Positions 20,863 through 33,480 of a stretch of 64,000 bases of DNA are shown piece after piece. This DNA comes from Piscicola geometra (taxonomy: Eukaryota > Annelida > Clitellata > Hirudinida > Piscicolidae), in the NCBI GenBank assembly GCA_943735955.1, contig OX030956.1, positions 14,996,195 to 15,060,194 on the forward strand, in the 5' to 3' direction. Positions within the stretch are counted from its first letter, which is position 1. Each line of letters opens with the position of its first letter. The notes below the pieces were generated by a model. The model did no database searches, was not told where the DNA came from, and was given only the letters and a program-made list of their open reading frames with translations. The position numbers were made by a program, and so were the translations under genes.

Positions 20863-21842
20863 AATGCAACTCGGGCTGAAAGCTTGTTGCTCAAAAGAAT
20901 TCTTGCAGTTCGATACATGCAATGAGGTCAGACTGATACGCACGTAAACTCGATGTGTTAATGTGATTTTGAGCTGTCTTTACACAGTTTCTGCATCCTT
21001 TCCATGAAGGTTGGATATTCGGAAAGATCGAGAGTTATTTTGTCTATCTGATTGGTTTTTTTATATACTGTGTCATGACTTAAAAAATTTACATATAAAA
21101 AGTGTAAAGATTTGAAAGTGTAGTTAAGGTCTAGTGGTGCTCTATTTCTTCTCAGAATTTGTGACATATAAGTGTTATTTTGGCGAGATCTCTATGTTCT
21201 GTATTGATATATGAAATGTTTCGTGAGATGAAGACCCGATGACCATCCAGAGAAAATATCATTGTCCTATGGCATATTGAAAAACTCATTACCCCCCCCC
21301 CCCCACCAAAAAAACTCATCGATTTTCGAAAAATTGCGAGACCCTCCTGGTTGCGCCACTGCAAGTCATCAATCGGCTCTCTTTCTTATCTAAAAACTGG
21401 GGCTAACCTTCAGATGCTTCGGGAAATTAGAGCTTGACGAGATATTTCCACTTATCTGAACTCCACAACAATGCTTACACGTTGCGACGACATTTTTTTC
21501 GTCAGATTTAATACTTGGGTTTTTTAAATGTTTTTTTACTACTGCTAAATTCATGATGCAATACTAGCAGAAAACTAGCAAGGGCCAAACTAACAGTTTA
21601 TTTTAATTATTTTTATTTCAATAAACAATTTTTTACCATGGAATTTCCTAGTGATGGGCACTTCAAATGATATTGATAAATGTGGATTTTTTGTAGACAA
21701 AATTATTTTTTACTACTTTTGAGTAGTTAAACTACTCTCTAACTACTGACTACTTTTGAGTAGTTAAACTTTTTGCCTTAACTACTTTTGAGTAGTTAAA
21801 CTACGTAGTTAACTGGGCAGTAGTTAGTACTTTGCTATTGGG

Positions 21843-22060
21843 GTCCTGGGGTCCATCTTAACATGGACACTTCTCAGTTTTTCAAATACAATAATTTCTC
21901 AACTCCTATCTTAATACAAGCATAATAGTCAACCATAGCATGAAACAGAATTTTTATTCAGTAATATATTTTGGGTAGGCATAGTTATAGTGAAAGCTGC
22001 TTGAAGCAAAATTATTCTTTGCTTACTCAAATACTCATCCACCTAATCTTCTTTTTATAT
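21843..22060 (+). mobile_element. hAT MITE family A fragment
   Basis: GTCCTGGGGTCCATCTTAA and the following 200 bp match the left half of the family A MITE, with blocks for AACATGGAC, CAACTCCTAT and ATAGTCAACCATAGCATGAA. It directly abuts the target duplication of the outer hAT element. Confidence 0.65.
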
Positions 22061-22228
22061 TTATTAATTTAAATTAATAAATTATATTTATAAAAATTAA
22101 ATTTATGATTTTTCAATTTTCGCAAGCAGACATTCAGAATGATTTTCAGAAAATATTGGTTCACTTTTTGCAAGTAGACAGATTTACATTTTTATAAAAA
22201 AATCATTCATATTGTGCTACTTATTTTG

Positions 22229-24426
22229 CATGGACGATATTCATCGGGGGGTTCTGAGATCCACCTTAATATCGGCTCTTTCAATTTTTTAGATGTACCA
22301 AAGTTAATGAATTTCAAAAGGCTTCGAACCTTAACTAAAGTTGTGGTTAAATCAAACTACAAGTTTCATATCGCATAACTGCCAAAAAGAAATGCTGAGG
22401 CTTTTAGCTCATTCTATCGTTGGAAACACAGTTTGCCCTGTTAATGCCGAATCAAGCCAGTTTGGTGTTGTGGTTGACGGCACACAGGACTGCAATGGGT
22501 GAGAGCAAGAAACGATAGGCAGTCATTTTTTTGATGAAGCTCTTAATTTTAATGAACAGTTTATTGGTTTATTCAGCCACTAGACACGATCGGAAAAACA
22601 TTATCTGCTGTAGTAAAAGATGTTCTGATCAGAATTTGGCTACCTATAGAAAAACTAAGAGCTCAGACTTATGACGGCGCTGCTAACATGAACGGCCGAT
22701 ATAATAGTTGTCAAGCAATTACCAGCAGTGAGCATCCGCTTGCATTGTTTTTCCACTGTTCTGCACACTGTGAAAATTTTGTTGCCCAGCGCACAGCTGC
22801 CGCAAATCCCCTTGTGAGCAATCAACGTTAGTTTTTCCAAGAGCTAGGTGCTTTTTACAATCGTTCAGGGAAGGTCAAGAAGCAGTTTAGTGATGCTTTA
22901 GTGTCTCTTATAATTGACTTTCCTGATGTGCCACTGAATAAGAAGTATCGTTTAAACTTCTTTGTCCTACAAGATGACTGATCAGAGTATCTACAGTGTC
23001 CTATGTGCTTGAACATTATGAAGTGGTACTTGTTAGCTTGGAATCATTTGCTTCGATTGGTACTGTTGAAGAAACAGCTGTGAAGGCTTGAGGTCTTTTT
23101 TCAACAAGGCACTACTGCACTAGCCCTCAAGGTAGTTGTTTTAATGTTTTCACTTCTGGAACAGTTAAACAAGTCGTTGCAATTAGCAAGTGCCAGGGCC
23201 AGTGGAATAATTGCAGCGACTGATTCAGTTTGCAAAAACTGTGTCGCCTACGATCAGATGAACAGTTTAATGCCATTTTCAGAGATGACAACAGTATAGT
23301 TTTGGCATATGATCTCGAACCGATTGCTTTACCTCGGGTGCAAAAGCCGCCACAAAAGTATTGGGGGCTGGGACCAGATTATGTAGCAGCAAAACCAGAA
23401 GAACATTATCGAGCAGCATTCCTGTCATAGACATTGCAATCAAGCAACTCACAGAAAGGTTCAATCGAGATTCTCTTGGTTTACGTTGATACTTGCAGCT
23501 GGAGACAATGTTGCTAACTGGGGAAGTGGACCATGATATTTGCAAGCAGTATCGTGGGTTAAATAAAACTGGTCTGTGTTCACAGTTAACTATGTTTAAA
23601 GACCAGAATGAACTTTCGCACAAACGCAAAAAGTAATGCAAGCTATGATCACGGAAGTCAGACATGTGTTTTCTTAGATTGAAAGATTGATCAGGTTGAT
23701 GCTTGTGTGTCCAATAACGTCATGTACGGCAGAAAAATCTTTTAGGGCTTTGCGGCGCCTTAGGACTTAGTTGCGTGCACCAATGACACAGCCTCGCTTG
23801 AATTCACTGGCCGTCTGTCATGCACATCAGGATATACTTGACAGTCTGGATTTAAAAGGAATAGCAGAAAAATTTGCTAGTCGGTCAGACATTCGAAGGG
23901 GTCTATTTGGAAATTGAAGTAAACGAGCTGTGGGGAGAAGGCAGGAGGACAGGCAGAGAGGGTATTTTATGTTATCTAAATATAAACTGTGGACGAAGAA
24001 ATTTTTTCTAATGTATATTTGTTTTTAACTTTGGTAAATTTATATCTATTTTTAATTTTTTAAAACTATTTGACTCAGGAATTAATGGAAAACAAGTTGT
24101 TATGAAATTTGTTTGATGGGTTGATGGCTAGTTGTAATTGAATTTATATAGAAGACAAATAATAAAAAGTACTGAAATCGCTATTGATTTTCTTCAAATC
24201 GCTCATAGTGGCAATAGAAAAGTATTTTTATTGAGTATCAAACTTTTTTTAAAAGTTTGGTGATACAAATATTAATAGTGGATACAAAAATAATTTGCAC
24301 TACAGCAAACAATACTAAATAGTATCGCTTGTACTGTATTGGTGGATACCGGTTCTTTGATTTCAACCCTGAAGAGGACTCCCCCCCCCCCCCCCCCAAG
24401 ATTTTCTGCAGATCGCCACCCCTGCT
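22229..24426 (+). mobile_element. Probable larger hAT element related to MITE family A
   Basis: The left end CATGGACGAT followed by TCGGGGGGTTCTGAGATCC, and the right end CCCAAGATTTTCTGCAGATC + GCCACCCCTG, match the family A MITE termini. Between them lies a ZMYM1-type hAT transposase pseudogene. Flanking 8-mers (ttattttg and ctctcacc) do not match, so the two ends may come from different copies. Confidence 0.45.
22380..23918 (+). pseudogene. hAT (ZMYM1-like) transposase pseudogene
   Basis: Frameshifted plus-strand remnants in collinear order: QFGVVVDGTQDCNG, then YDGAANMNGRYN and HCSAHCENFVAQ (catalytic core region), LNKSLQLASARASG, and the dimerization end CPITSCTAEKSFRALRRLRT followed by PRLNSLAVCHAHQD. 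Multiple stops and shifts mean no functional protein. Confidence 0.8.
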
Positions 24427-25640
24427 CTCACCCACACTCATCTCACTTACCCTGCTCCTATTCCTTTTTCGAATCACTTAACTGCCATTTTCACTTTTCC
24501 CTTACATCCCAAAAATCAAAGACAGGAAACAGCACTAACAGTTGTATTACAGACGACAAACGAAAAAAAGCATGAAATTGAAATTGAAATTCAGATCAAT
24601 ACAAAATTGTTAAAAAAGTTTATCAGAGAACATTGTTGATAAATAAAAGTTTATTAAGATTTTTAGAACGATAAACTTGTTTTCTCAGAAATAGAAAAAA
24701 GCTTCTCAGAAGGGGTGCTACTTGCTGGTATTGTACAATAAAAATTAGTATTTAATATGATCTTCACGCTTACGAGAAGTTAAAAACCACAACATTGACA
24801 ATTAAACAATTCTTTATAATTTTTCTCAACTTATTTCCGCGAATACTTTCCAAAAATACTTTTTTAGGTGGATTTCTCGCAGTTACCCAAACTAAATGTT
24901 GAAAAATGCTATTCACATAAAATATAACTTAAAGATATAAAGAAAAAAATTCTATTTCTTGTAGTATTTGAAAATTCACAATTTTACTCCAATAAAATAG
25001 AACATCTAATACTCTTAAATTTTTATAAGACGTAATTTTGAATGTTTGTATAATTTATCCTCTTCTGAATTTTCTTCTTCATTCATAACGATCAATTCAT
25101 TAAAGACTTAAAAAAATTGGGAGTTTTCAACATTTTTATTCTCCTAAACTGCAAATACTAAATAAAAATTCTATTAAAATTTTTATTTGATAAACACAAC
25201 ATTATTTGAATAATTTTCATTATATTTTTTTATGTAAGTAATTATTTTCATGCCAAAAATTGTGTTTCCGTTTTATCCCGTTTCAAATTTCAATTTAATT
25301 CCTTTTTCCATTTTATGCCCAGTTTAATTTTTATTCTCATTCCCTTGGAAGTCTCGTGGGCACCTGGGCCGACCTTTACGCTCATCAAACACACACAATA
25401 AAAAATGTAATTTAAACAAAGGTAGAAAGGATAGTTCACAATTTCTGCTTAAATTGCGTTATAAAAATTTCAATTAATTATAGTATAGGTAGTAAGACCA
25501 CAACAGGTCTTTTGACCTCTAATATGAAAATTAGTATGGAAAGTTTATGAAATATTTGTAAATTATATCAAAATATTTATTTCAAAATAACAAATTTGTA
25601 ATTGAAATATTTCAAGATGAAAAAAATGCAATTTTTATAA
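24427..25640. other. Non-coding stretch
   Basis: No gene or recognisable repeat seen. Confidence 0.4.
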
Positions 25641-25649
25641 AAAAATAAT

Positions 25650-25743
25650 AGGGGGGGGGGGGGCTCAGCTAATGGTGGGCCCGAACGACTTAATATTGGA
25701 GGGCTCGAGCCCTTTCAAGTCCCATAGAGTCGGCGCCTATGCC
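25650..25743 (+). mobile_element. Right end of a DNA transposon (GGCGCCGACTC type)
   Basis: GAGTCGGCGCCTATGCCTG after a GGGCTCGAGCCC palindrome resembles the CATAGGCGCCGACTC terminus of invertebrate hAT-like elements. I could not find the matching left end. Confidence 0.4.
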
Positions 25744-26348
25744 TGATTGCTAAAAACTTTTAATACTTGAAGCAAAGTTATGATTAAAATATATTTCTGA
25801 AAAATGATTATAATGAAGCTTCTTTAAAGTACTAAAAGCTGAGAACCTGAACGTTTCTTGTGGCTAGATGGCACTTAAAACAATTTTAACACATGAAATA
25901 TTAGAAATTCAACGTTTTAGAACCAATGGTATGTGATGACAACAGTGAGGAAAGCGGAAATAACGCATAGACTGATAAACACAAACCTTCTAATTCATGA
26001 ATGAAGTATTAAATCACGTTATATCCGTTTACTATCTCCTCCTGATGAGGTTGTATACCGGATCCAAATATGTCATGACAATCTTCATGATTCACGTTAT
26101 TCTTGTTTTAGATCATGTAGGTTAATCAAGACTTGAAAATTTCTTAGAATTCATTGAGTCAAAATCAATTTATCTATTCGGGAGAGACCCATAGCTAAAA
26201 GAAGACAAGGGGTCTGTTATATAATTTTCCTTTTTCTTTGCCCATTCAATCTCCTTTATTTGCCTATCTTAGTTTTAATCCTGGGTATGAGCCTGGTTGG
26301 GATAACATGAAAAAAAGCGTGATACAATATTCCATTATATAATTTAAA

Positions 26349-26408
26349 TTATAAATAAATATTGTCTTAAGTATGAAATTTTATACTTAAGACAATATTT
26401 ATTTATAA
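26349..26408. repeat. Perfect inverted repeat, 26-bp arms, 8-nt loop
   Basis: The arm TTATAAATAAATATTGTCTT + AAGTAT (26349-26374) is exactly complementary to 26383-26408, with loop GAAATTTT. It lies at the left edge of the AT satellite. Confidence 0.85.
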
Positions 26409-28970
26409 TATAAAATATAATTTAAATAATACAATTAATACAATATTTCATGATATAATTTAAATTATATAGTTAATACAATATTTATTCAAAACTTGTG
26501 ATCGCTGAGCGCTTTTGTTCACTTATAAAGGGCGCTACACAAATCATTAGTGATTGATTGAAAAATACAAATATTTAATTATGTAAATAAAATTATATAA
26601 TTAATACAATATTTAATTGAATAATTGAAAATATAATTATAACAATATTTAATTATATAAATCAAATTATACAATTTATACAATATTTAATTATATAATT
26701 AAAATTATATAATTATATATTGTATTAATGATATAATTAGAATTATATAATTAATAAAATACATAATTTTATAACTGAAATGATATAATTAATACAGTAT
26801 TTAATTATATAATTAAACTTATATAATGGATACGATATTTAATTATAGAATAAAAATTAAATAATTAATACAATATTTAATTGTAGAATTAAAATTATGT
26901 GATTAAGAAAATATTTAATTATAGAATTAAAAGTATATTTAATTATAGAATTGAAATTATATGATTAGGATAATATTTAATTATAGAATTAAAATTATAT
27001 GATTAAGACAATATTTAATTATAGAATTGAAAGTATATAAGGACTAGACTATTTAATTTTATATATGAAATTAAAAAATTATTACAATATTTAATTATAT
27101 ATTTAATTATAAAATTAAAATTATATAATTAATAACATTTTAAATTATTTTATTAAAATTATATAATGTATACAATATTTTATTATATAATTACTACAAT
27201 ATTTTAATATATAAATGCAATTATATAATTACTACAATATTTTAATATATAAATGCAATTATATAATTACTATAATATTTTATTATATAATTAAAATGAT
27301 ATAATTACTACAATATTCATTATATAATTAAAATGACATAATTGATACAATATTTCATTATATAATTATAAATATATAATTTTTACAATACTCAATTGTA
27401 TAATTAAAATTATATATTTAATACGAGATATTTAAATGTATAATTGAAATTATATAATTAATAAAATTATTAATTATATATTTAATACAATATTTAATTA
27501 CAGTATTTAAATTTATAACTAAAATTATATATTTAAAAAAATAATTAATTATATAATACATAAAATGTTTAATTATATAATTAAAGCAATGTTTAATTAT
27601 ATAATAAATACAATATTTAATTATATAATTAATAAAATATTCAATTATATAATTAATACAATAGTTAATTATATATTTTATACATCATTTAATTATTTAA
27701 TTAATACAATAGTTAATTATATAATTTGTAAAATATTTAATTATATAATTTGTACAATATTTAATCATATAATTTGTACAATATTTAATCATATAATTTG
27801 TACAATATTTAATTATATAATTAGAATGATATACCTATTACAATATTTAATTATATATTTAAATTAAATATTTAATACAATATTTGAATGTATAATTAAA
27901 ATTATATAATAAAGAAAATATTTAATTATATATTTTATACAATAATTAATTATATAATTAAAATTATATATTTAATACAATATTTAAATTTATAATTAAA
28001 AATATATAATTAATACAATATTTAAATTTATAATTAAAATTATATAATTAATAAAATAAATATTTATATAATTAATAAAATAATTATTTATATAATACAT
28101 ACAATTTTTAATTTTATAATTAATACAAAATTCAATTTTATAATTAATACAATAGTTAATTATATAAATTTACAATATTTATTTATATCATTAACACAAT
28201 AGTTAATTATATAATTTATATAATAGTTAATTATATGATTAAACTTATATAATTGATGCGATATTTAATTATAGAATTATAATTATATAATTAATACAAT
28301 ATTTAATTCTAGAATTAAATTATATGATTAAGACAATATTTAATTATAGAATTAAAAGTATATAAGTACTACACTATTTAATTATAGAATTAAAAGTATA
28401 TAAGTACTACACTATTTAATTTTATAAATGAAATTATAAAGTTAATACAATATTTAATTATAAATTTAATACAATATTTAATTACAAAATTTAATAAATA
28501 TTTAATTATAAATTTAATACAATATTTAATTATAAATTTAATACAATATTTAATTATAAATTTAATTATAGAATTAAAATTATATAATTAATACCATATT
28601 TAATTATAGAACTAAAATTTTATAATTACAACAATATTTTATTATATAATTGAAATTATATCATTACTACACTATTTAATTATATAATTAAATATTGTAT
28701 TAATTATGCAATTAAATATTGTATTAATTATTTGATTACATGTTGTATTAATTATATAATTAAATATTGTATTAATTATGAAATTAAATATTTTATTAAT
28801 TATATATTTAAATATTGTATATATTATATATTTATAGATTGTATTAATTATATAATAAAATATTGTAATAATTATATAATAAAGTATTTTATTAGTTATA
28901 TAATTAAATATTGTATTAATTATATAATTAAACATTGTATTAATTATACAATAAAATATTGGGTGAGTAT
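26409..28970. repeat. AT satellite block, 2.6 kb
   Basis: Irregular units of about 20-30 bp built from AATACAATATTTAATTATAT and AATTA. The orientation flips near 28690, where the complementary motif TTAAATATTGTATTAATTAT starts. A family C tail piece (26500-26560) is embedded. Open frames here are artefacts. Confidence 0.9.
26500..26560 (+). mobile_element. Family C SINE-like tail fragment
   Basis: GAGCGCTTTTGTTCACTTAT then AAAGGGCGCTACACAAATC and TGATTGATTG; only the 3' end is present. Confidence 0.7.
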
Positions 28971-29103
28971 TCGAATAAATACAAAAAAAGAGCTTTTTAT
29001 TCTTTTTTATTCATAAAATAATATTGATTTTCATGCAGCCAGTTATGATTAAAAGAAAGGTGTTTCACACGAAGTCAATTTATTTTCTTTCAAACACGAG
29101 AAT

Positions 29104-32100
29104 ATGGCTGTCCAACTGTGGTTGATTGTGTTGTGGTTTCTACCAGGTTAAATACTTTTTAATTATATTATTTTTCTGAAAAATTCCAATTATTAATAGA
29201 CTTCTTCCCCAAAAATCTTAAAAAACATAAAATCACTAACACAAACTTTAATCTTTATTTCAAATTTTTCATTAAAAAATTAATCTTCATTTCAAACTTT
29301 TTAGTAAAAACAGTTTAGTTTAATATCTTAACAACCTCTATTACCTTCACAGTATTCGTGGCGGCTGACTGTCCCTATTGTCCTGAGATAGAATTACCAT
29401 GCCACCAAGAGATAACTTACGTAGGCGATACGAACTCCTCTTGCATATGCACAGTCTGTGCTAACCAGTGCGACATAAGAGTGAGTAGCTTCAATATTCT
29501 ATAACTATTGTGTTTGAAAACTATTTCTATTTTTTAGTTTCTTCTATAAAAAGGCTTTGAAACTCAAATTAACTTTATGTATTTTCCAATTAGAATATTC
29601 AATGTGCGAACATAAGCTGTGAGTGCGTAATGAGGAAGATAAGCGCTCCGGAAGGATACGGGGGAGATGCCACTTACATGACAGCCGTACACGTACCTTG
29701 TAAGTTTTTTTAAAATAATTTGAGTAAGAAATTTGATATTTTTTATGTATCTTTATATTTTATATATTCTTCAAATAAATATTATTTTACATTTATGATT
29801 ATTTTTCAAGTTCCTTTATAACTCATCGCCTTATAACAGTCTCTGAATGCAAAGAAACCTGTAAACCAGACTGCCCCAAGTCAGGTGTATTCATGGACCA
29901 AAATGATTGTCCCACTTGTCTTTGCAAAGATCCATGCCATGAAGTAAGTCAAAGAAAGTTATAAATGTTCCATAATACCCTACTTTCTTCTAAATGTTCC
30001 TTAGGAACGTTGTTCCGAACGGTTAAAAAATCCCTTCAGTTGAAGAAAGCGCAGACGAAATTTAGCTATCTTTTGTATTTTTCCAAACTAGAATCAGATA
30101 CTCAATGGTTAAAGCTGCTGCCAACATGGCAGCTATGAACCAAAGTTCATAAACTAACAATTGAAAGTTAGCTCTTTTTAAATACTTTTCGGAATAAAAG
30201 TTTAATTAATAAAATTTTTATCGAATAAAAAAGTTTTCTTTTAAAAGAAAATTAATACCATTTTTATCGAATAACAAAGTTTTTCTTCAAAAGAAATCGT
30301 GAAAATAATGATTAAAATTATATTTTTTTAAACGGGAAAAATTCATTTGGCACATATTTTATGTTAGAATAATATTTACTTATTGATTAGCACATATTTC
30401 ATGTTAGAGTAATATGTACTTATTGATTAGCACATATTTTAAGTTAGAATAATATTTACTTATAGATTAGCAACTCCAATGGATTTTAAAAACTTGTTCG
30501 TTTTGGAAAACGAATATCCATAACTGGTAGATTTTAATTTACTGATTCAAAAAACGATATTAATTTATAAATTCCTTTCTTAAAATTTCAAAAAAGACAT
30601 TTTTATTGCTGTTTCACGTCATAAGATATAAGAAATTCATTGGACCTCAGATGACAGAAATATTGTATTTTTCGATCAATCACTAATGATTTTTGTAGCG
30701 CCCTTTGCCAAGTGAACAAAAACGCTCAGCCATCACACGTTTTGAACAAATACTTCTTCAGACCAAGACGGAAAACCATGCAGAACTTCATTCATGCCAT
30801 TGCTTTAGCCAGTGTAGTGTGGGCGGCACAAATAAATTTTTATAATATTTATAATATTATATTATTTCAAGTATTCTATAAGTAAACTTATTATCGTAAA
30901 AAATTTGAGTAATATAAATTATATAATGATTTTTATTACATGAAAACGTTGAGGCTTAAGCCTAAAACTTCGATTTAGTTTTTTGGGTGTGGGGGGTTTC
31001 ATTAAAAGTACCAACTTACAATATTAAATATTCATGAACTAAAAAGTGGATCTAACGAATTTCAAATTTTTCGAAATTTTGCCGACTTAAGCCCTCCACA
31101 TAGCTTAAAGGTCGAAGACTTTAGACCAGATTTAGGGGTTTATTAAATTAGGTTTTTAAAATAAATTGGGGAAGTGCGGTAACGCATTTTAAACATATTT
31201 AGGCATATTTTAAAAGTACTTTTAATCTCAGAGGCAGGGGTGGCGATTTGCTGCAAATCTTGGGGAGGGGAGTTCTAAACAGCATAGACGATCGTGGGAG
31301 AGTTCTAGGGTCCAGAATTCCCTTCCCCCCATTTAAAAAAAAAAATTTAAACTTCTTTTTTTATATGAATATTCAAGTAAGTAAAGGATAGTTTGGTTTT
31401 AGACAGCTAGCACTATAACAACACATATTCACAATGTATTACTATATAAACTTTCTGTTTTATGCCATGGTTGACGATTGTGCTCGTATCAAAACAAGAG
31501 TTTTAAAATGTTTTTATTTCAAAAGTAGGGGTCTACATTAAGGCGGATCCCAGAGCACCCCTAGGATCACCGCCCATGCTCAGAGGTAACCAATGTAGTA
31601 TAAGAAGATAAGAAGAAAGAAGAAAAAAAATTAGGAGCACGAGTAACAAGACGAGCATCACAATTGAAGAGTTTATTTAAAAGAACTTAAGTTGTATCAA
31701 GGAGGCAAAAGTTAAGAGAGTTTCAATAATCAATCCTAGAGAGAACTGGAGAAGATACAAGAAGCTGCAAAGTTGGATCGTCAAGAAAAGGAAAAAGCTG
31801 TTTAATACGACGAATGTAGGAAAAACAACATTTAGAAATCTATAGAATTTGAAGAGCTAAAGACATGTTAGAATCAAAGATGAAACCAAGGTTTTGTATA
31901 GAAGATGAAGGATTCAGAGATAATGATGACGTGAAGGCAAAAATAAAGAAGGAAGAAATAGTAAAGATTTAGATTTTTTATTGGAATAGATAAGTTCAAA
32001 TTTATCATGATTTAGCTTGAGAACCATAGATGAAGCCCAAGAAATTACAGATTAAAGACAGAGAGTTATTAACAGCAGGGTCAAGAGAAGAGTCAGTAAA

Positions 32101-33079
32101 AGATGTATAAACTTAAGATTCATCAGCATAAGGAAGATGAAGAAATAATATTAAGTAGTTCAGTGTGTAGAGAATAAAAAGTAAGGGTCCAAGGATTGAG
32201 CCCTGTGGAACAGCATAAGAGAAAGAAACAGATGCAGAACAAGGAGATTCAATGGATACAAAATAAGTTCACTCAAAATATATGATTTAAGCCAGTTAAA
32301 AAAAGATCCAGAAATATTAAAAGAAGAATCTAAAACACTAAGTAAAAGAGTATGACTAACAGTATTAAAAGCAGATAAAAATCAAAACATAAAAGGAGAG
32401 TAGATGCATTAGAATCCGAGTTTAAAATGAGGTCATTATATAAGTGAAACTCACCAGTTTTACCTAATTTTAGACAATAAATCAAAATATTTTTTAGAAA
32501 ATTATCACTTTTAACCTCACGCTAATCTCAAAAGATAATTGTATTGTATTACTTTTATTTGAAAACCTAAATAATATGTAATTTATTGGTAATATACTCA
32601 TTTGAAAGATAATAACAATTTCTTATTTTTTATTTTATGCATTATCTTATTTTATGCATCTTATTTTATTTAGATAGAATAACGAAAAATTTAAATTTTT
32701 TCTTTTTGTTTTACTGTGAAACGACACGTTTTCTCGTTAGTATATGGTTGATTATAAATTATAATTATTATGCTATTTTTGATTGGTGTTATTCTATTAT
32801 ACTAAGCGAGTCCTGTCTTTGAAACCTTTTTCATCCCTTATAATTATTATAAGCATTGGGAAAGTAATTATGAGTTTTATTTATACTCTGTGAAAATTTT
32901 AAAACGAATGCTAATTAATTAATTAAAGGTTAGTTTTAATCCTAAATGGTTTAAAATAATTTCTCCATATGCAGTTGAAATGCGACGAGAATGAAGCTTG
33001 CTCTGTCTATCATGAAACAATAGGCAAGGAACCCATTTATTTCTGTATTAACCTGAACGATGAATTCGAGGATTATTGA
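29104..33079 (+). CDS. Secreted cysteine-rich protein, antistasin-like pattern
   Basis: Five exons, all phases closed, 161 residues: 29104-29146, 29353-29480, 29594-29699, 29840-29943, 32975-33079. Exon 1 is a signal peptide (MAVQLWLIVLWFLP). The mature part has over 20 Cys in short spacings: DCPYCPEIELPC, CICTVCANQC, CANISCEC, ECKETCKPDCPKSG, DCPTCLCKDPCHELKC. The D-x-C-P-x-C-x-C-x-D-P-C run resembles antistasin-type and related extracellular Cys-rich modules. I cannot assign a precise family or target. It ends LNDEFEDY. The last intron (3.0 kb) contains transposon pieces. Confidence 0.75.
30655..30830 (-). mobile_element. Family C tail fragment, inverted
   Basis: ATCAATCACTAATGATTTTT then GTAGCGCCCTTTGCCAAGTG and AACAAAAACGCTC: the reverse complement of the family C 3' end, followed by related sequence. 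It lies in the last intron of the Cys-rich gene. Confidence 0.65.
31235..31578 (-). mobile_element. hAT-type MITE, family A, copy 3
   Basis: Ends CAGGGGTGGCGAT and ATCACCGCCCATG; exact 8-bp target duplications CTCAGAGG at 31227-31234 and 31579-31586. 344 bp, no coding potential, inverted relative to copies 1, 2 and 4. Confidence 0.92.
31590..32450 (-). mobile_element. L2-like LINE fragment, decayed
   Basis: On the minus strand it carries GTTCCACAGGGCTCAATCCT (V-P-Q-G-S-I-L, the reverse transcriptase motif) and a C-terminal ARLVTRAP-like stretch. It is close in sequence to the LINE at 63475-64000, for example TTCGTCGTATTAAACAGCTT. Broken by shifts. Confidence 0.8.
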
Positions 33080-33239
33080 ATATATTCTATTAATTATCCT
33101 ATATTAAAATTAATTAATTAATAAACTATACTAATGCTAAGTGTTACCAAATGATAGTTTAAACTTTTTTGTGAATAAAGTTTCCGCATCAGATTCATTT
33201 GAATATTGTTTAAAATACTATAAAAATATAAAACGCTGG

Positions 33240-33480
33240 ATATTCTGGTGATGGTGGGAAGGGTGGTGTGGAGATTGATGGTGGAAAGGGTGGTGAAGAG
33301 AGTGATGGTGGGAAGGGTAGTAGAGAGAGTGATGGTGGGAAGGGTGGTAGAGAGAGTGATGGTGGGAAGGGTGGTGGAGAGAGTGATGGTGGGAAGGGTG
33401 GTGGAGAGAGTGATGGTGGGAAAGGTGGTGTGAAGAGTGATGGTGGGAAGAGTGGTGAAAAGAGTGATGATGGAGAAAGG
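33240..33480. repeat. 27-bp minisatellite
   Basis: About eight copies of a unit containing GATGGTGGGAAGGGTGGT, open in several frames (ESDGGKGGG on plus). The region lacks splice signals or a plausible start, so I treat it as non-coding. Confidence 0.85.

Larger units (their letters stand above)
18304..21361 (-). mobile_element. hAT family B element inserted in another hAT
   Basis: Ends CAGGGGCGCAACCAG and CTGGTTGCGCCACTG are inverted repeats, 14 of 15 matching. Exact 8-bp target duplications CAAGTCAT flank it (18296-18303, 21362-21369). On the minus strand at about 20225-20085 it keeps a transposase end, LPVTSSDAEKAFSKLRLIKT, of the ZMYM1-like hAT type. Upstream pieces are decayed. A LINE end and a SINE-like element have inserted inside. 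Confidence 0.9.
17993..21555 (-). pseudogene. Internally deleted hAT transposase (BED finger plus dimerization end)
   Basis: The N-terminal part (about 21555-21410) reads MNLAVVKKHL, then CKHCCGVQISGN and NFPKHLK, a BED-type zinc finger. The C-terminal part (18298-17993) contains LPSSAAAERLFSAARQILVP and SDSMFEKLVVLR, the hAT dimerization region. Ignoring the inserted element at 18304-21361, the two parts lie only about 50 bases apart, so the catalytic RNase H core is absent. A stop follows the finger. Confidence 0.75.
17417..21834 (-). mobile_element. Outer hAT element with AGTAGTTAAAC subterminal repeats
   Basis: Identical 8-mers CTATTGGG flank it (17409-17416 and 21835-21842). It starts CAGTGATGGGCAC, and both ends carry many copies of ACTACTTTTGAGTAGTTAAA. 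It encodes transposase pieces on the minus strand and is interrupted by a second hAT element (18304-21361). Confidence 0.75.

Noticed and set aside
27565..29016. Asn-Tyr-Ile repeat ORFs
   Set aside because: AT satellite without stops by composition.
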